DNA from: VRUE01 sp963788975
GTDB lineage: Bacteria; Actinomycetota; Thermoleophilia; Solirubrobacterales; 70-9
Assembly (NCBI GenBank): GCA_963788975.1
Contig: CAWBIJ010000004.1
Span: forward strand, 868,001 to 932,000
Length of the DNA stretch: 64,000 nt
Direction: 5' to 3'
The notes beneath the pieces are model-generated. The model searched no databases, was not told the DNA's origin, and saw only the letters and a program-made list of their open reading frames with translations. Position 1 is the first letter of the stretch. Each line of letters opens with the position of its first letter. A program made the translations under genes and the position numbers. Of this stretch, positions 62,488-64,000 are shown piece after piece.

Positions 62488-62903
62488 GCCGAAAGACGTT
62501 CGTCATCTTCGGGCTGGTGGTCGTTTTCCTCGCGGTCCTGATCCCCTGGCTCGCCTTCCGCGCGGACGGCGATGCGGAGCGGGGAGCGCTGGAGGTCCCC
62601 GCCAGCCTGGAGGAAGGACAGTCGCTCTTCCAGGACAACTGCGGCAACTGCCACACGCTCTATGCGGCGGGAACCGACGGCAACTTCGGGCCCGACCTGG
62701 ACATAACCCTGGCCGAAGAAGGAGCGCCTGAAGGCGAGGGCGCCGAGGACGAGATCAAAACGACCGAAGGGCGCGTCCTCACCGCTATTGAAAAAGGGAT
62801 CGACGGGACCACCACGCCGGGCCGGATGCCGCCCGGGATCCTCTCCGGCGAACAAGCCGAGGAAGTCGCCGAATTCGTCGCCAACACCGCCGGCAGCGGC
62901 TGA
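62484..62903 (+). CDS. Small membrane-anchored c-type cytochrome
   Basis: A 139-residue protein. One N-terminal anchor (FVIFGLVVVFLAVLIPWLAF) and one heme-binding CGNCH motif in FQDNCGNCHTLYAAG. The axial methionine is probably in TTPGRMPPGILSG. It is extracytoplasmic and could feed electrons to a terminal oxidase. It is coupled to nth by ATGA. Confidence 0.85.
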   Translation: MSRKTFVIFGLVVVFLAVLIPWLAFRADGDAERGALEVPASLEEGQSLFQDNCGNCHTLYAAGTDGNFGPDLDITLAEEGAPEGEGAEDEIKTTEGRVLTAIEKGIDGTTTPGRMPPGILSGEQAEEVAEFVANTAGSG

Positions 62904-62912
62904 GCCCTAAGC

Positions 62913-62940
62913 CGAGGGGGCGGACCGCTCCGCCCCCTCG
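62913..62940 (+). terminator. Hairpin between convergent genes
   Basis: An 11-bp perfect stem (62913-62923 with 62930-62940, CGAGGGGGCGG) around ACCGCT, 10 bases after the cytochrome stop. It can serve both strands. Confidence 0.65.
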
Positions 62941-62960
62941 ACCGTCAGGGCACTCTCTTC

Positions 62961-64000
62961 CTAGCGCTGGAAACGCAGCTCGCTGAAGACGCCTGCATGG
63001 TCTGAGTTCCAGAACCCGTTGACCGGCCGGAGCCCGGTGACCGTCGATGACTTCAGCGTCACCTGGTCGGGGTCCCGGGTCAGGATGTGGTCGACCTGGT
63101 GGTCGAAGTCGTCGGGACCGGCTCCCGCTTCTTCTGCCGCTTTCACCGCCAGCAGGCTCGAGTTGAGGCAGCAGCTGAGCGGATTGTTCGTGCTGCGCTT
63201 GACCATGCCCGCTGCTTTCAGGACTTCGAAGGCCAGCGTGTCGGGACCCGTGACCGTTTCGTCGTCGGAGTTCAGGTCGCCAAGCAGCACGACCGGCAGC
63301 TCGCTCGTCGCCGGCCCGCCGGGAGCGACCAGCTCCCCCGCCTGCAGGGCGCGGAAGTTGGGCTCGAACGCCTCCAAGTGAGTGTTGACGAAGCGGAACG
63401 GGTGGCTGCCGCGGACCTTGACATCGGTCGCCGTCCAGCCCCTGAGGATCGGCACCGTGGCGCCGAGGATTTTCACCGGCAGCGGGTTGGCGAAGTTCGC
63501 CGATTGCTCGTTCCAGGTCTGCACTCCGGCTCCGTGCCGGACGAGGATCACGTCGCGCATCGTCAGGCGGCCGTTGATCTCCGCGTCGGCGAGTTCCCCA
63601 CCGGGGCCGTCGCCGGGTTTGCCGTTCTCGTCGGCCGGGGCCTCGAGGTCGAACTCGTTCTGAGAGATGACGACGCTGTACTGCGGCTTGCCGTGGCCTG
63701 ACCCGCCCTTACCCGCGTTGAGCTCGTCGAGCAGGAGCTGGAGATAGTCGTAGCGGACGGTCGTCGCGCTCGGGCCTTTGGTCAGCACTTCGGGGTTGAC
63801 CGGGGCGGTGCGCCACAACGCCACCTCCTGCAGGCCGACCAGGTCGGGCCTCGTCTCGAGGATCTCGTCGGCCAGCCCCTCCGCCCGCGTCGGGAAGTCG
63901 TTGATGGTGACTTCGCGCAGGATTTTGCCGTTGGCCGCGGCGAAGGCTTTCAGGGTCGGGGCAAAGATCGCCGGTGTTAGGTCCGCGCCCAGATAGACGT
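62961..64000 (-). CDS. Endonuclease/exonuclease/phosphatase family protein (5' truncated)
   Basis: The reading frame is open to the window edge; the ATG at 63824 is internal. The EEP motifs are DLVGLQEVALW, VNTHLEAF, LLGDLNSD, DHQVDHIL and SDHAGVFSELRF. A hydrophobic start is not visible. The enzyme could act on sphingomyelin-like lipids or nucleic acids. The upstream part lies outside the window. Confidence 0.78.
   Translation of the reverse strand, partial: VYLGADLTPAIFAPTLKAFAAANGKILREVTINDFPTRAEGLADEILETRPDLVGLQEVALWRTAPVNPEVLTKGPSATTVRYDYLQLLLDELNAGKGGSGHGKPQYSVVISQNEFDLEAPADENGKPGDGPGGELADAEINGRLTMRDVILVRHGAGVQTWNEQSANFANPLPVKILGATVPILRGWTATDVKVRGSHPFRFVNTHLEAFEPNFRALQAGELVAPGGPATSELPVVLLGDLNSDDETVTGPDTLAFEVLKAAGMVKRSTNNPLSCCLNSSLLAVKAAEEAGAGPDDFDHQVDHILTRDPDQVTLKSSTVTGLRPVNGFWNSDHAGVFSELRFQR

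Noticed and set aside
1..64000. CRISPR array, prophage or complete insertion sequence.
   Set aside because: No regularly spaced repeats, no phage structural genes and no transposase or integrase could be recognised in either strand.

Overview
The window is about 64 kb of very GC-rich DNA. ATGA/GTGA overlaps between stop and start codons are frequent and GTG or TTG starts are common. Gene content (HtaA-domain heme proteins, AbiEi/DUF559 proteins, myo-inositol phosphate synthase with a CDP-alcohol phosphatidyltransferase, many TetR and DUF2236/MpaB-like genes) points to a chromosome of the deep actinobacterial class Thermoleophilia (Solirubrobacter/Conexibacter type). That assignment is inferred from gene types; no rRNA is present.

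Layout. 1-3.3 kb: the 3' part of a heme-uptake type operon (HtaA protein, PKD-domain membrane protein, MotA/TolQ/ExbB channel, DUF2149 protein). 3.4-8.2 kb: assimilatory sulfate reduction (siroheme reductase, APS reductase, ATP sulfurylase, APS kinase, rhodanese). 8.2-11.6 kb: dodecin, a small ORF, an AbiEi/DUF559 protein bracketed by perfect 20-bp inverted repeats, and a secreted RTX-repeat protein. 11.6-27.3 kb: a polyamine/GABA catabolic region (aminobutyraldehyde dehydrogenase, alanine dehydrogenase, PucR regulator, class III aminotransferase, APC permease, PotABCD-type ABC importer, MmsA-type dehydrogenase, FAD amine oxidoreductase, enolase-superfamily enzyme). 27.4-37.7 kb: ferritin-like protein, two S51 peptidase paralogs, three TetR paralogs, a sigma factor, a methyltransferase, SGNH/acyltransferase genes and a SpoIID-like protein. 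37.8-41.4 kb: a lower-GC accessory island ending at tRNA-Asp, with a proteasome-like Ntn hydrolase and a CBASS-type operon (CD-NTase, E2-like protein, membrane protein). 41.5-64 kb: housekeeping and envelope genes (secreted metallopeptidase, FtsH-like protease, tRNA-Val, lysS-lgt-argF, RNA methyltransferase, uracil-DNA glycosylase, inositol-lipid cluster, endonuclease III, cytochrome c).

Two features of the sequence itself stand out. First, six copies of one unusual dispersed element (91-95 bp, copy C 89 bp) sit between genes. Each has a fixed shoulder containing GGCGGATACTCA and a central hairpin, enclosed by an outer stem that differs in sequence in every copy yet stays completely or almost completely paired. 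Second, between 15 and 36 kb many genes are broken by about forty single-base indels, nearly all +1 insertions, and correcting them restores full-length proteins. I read these as assembly or sequencing errors, not decay. Genes with one break are listed as CDS and genes with several as pseudogene.

How genes cooperate: the 11.6-27.3 kb block can import putrescine/spermidine, transaminate it to an aminoaldehyde with pyruvate as likely acceptor, oxidise the aldehyde, and recycle alanine to pyruvate with Ald under PucR control. The 56-60.7 kb block makes inositol phosphate and attaches it to lipid. The 39.0-41.1 kb block is a candidate anti-phage signalling operon.
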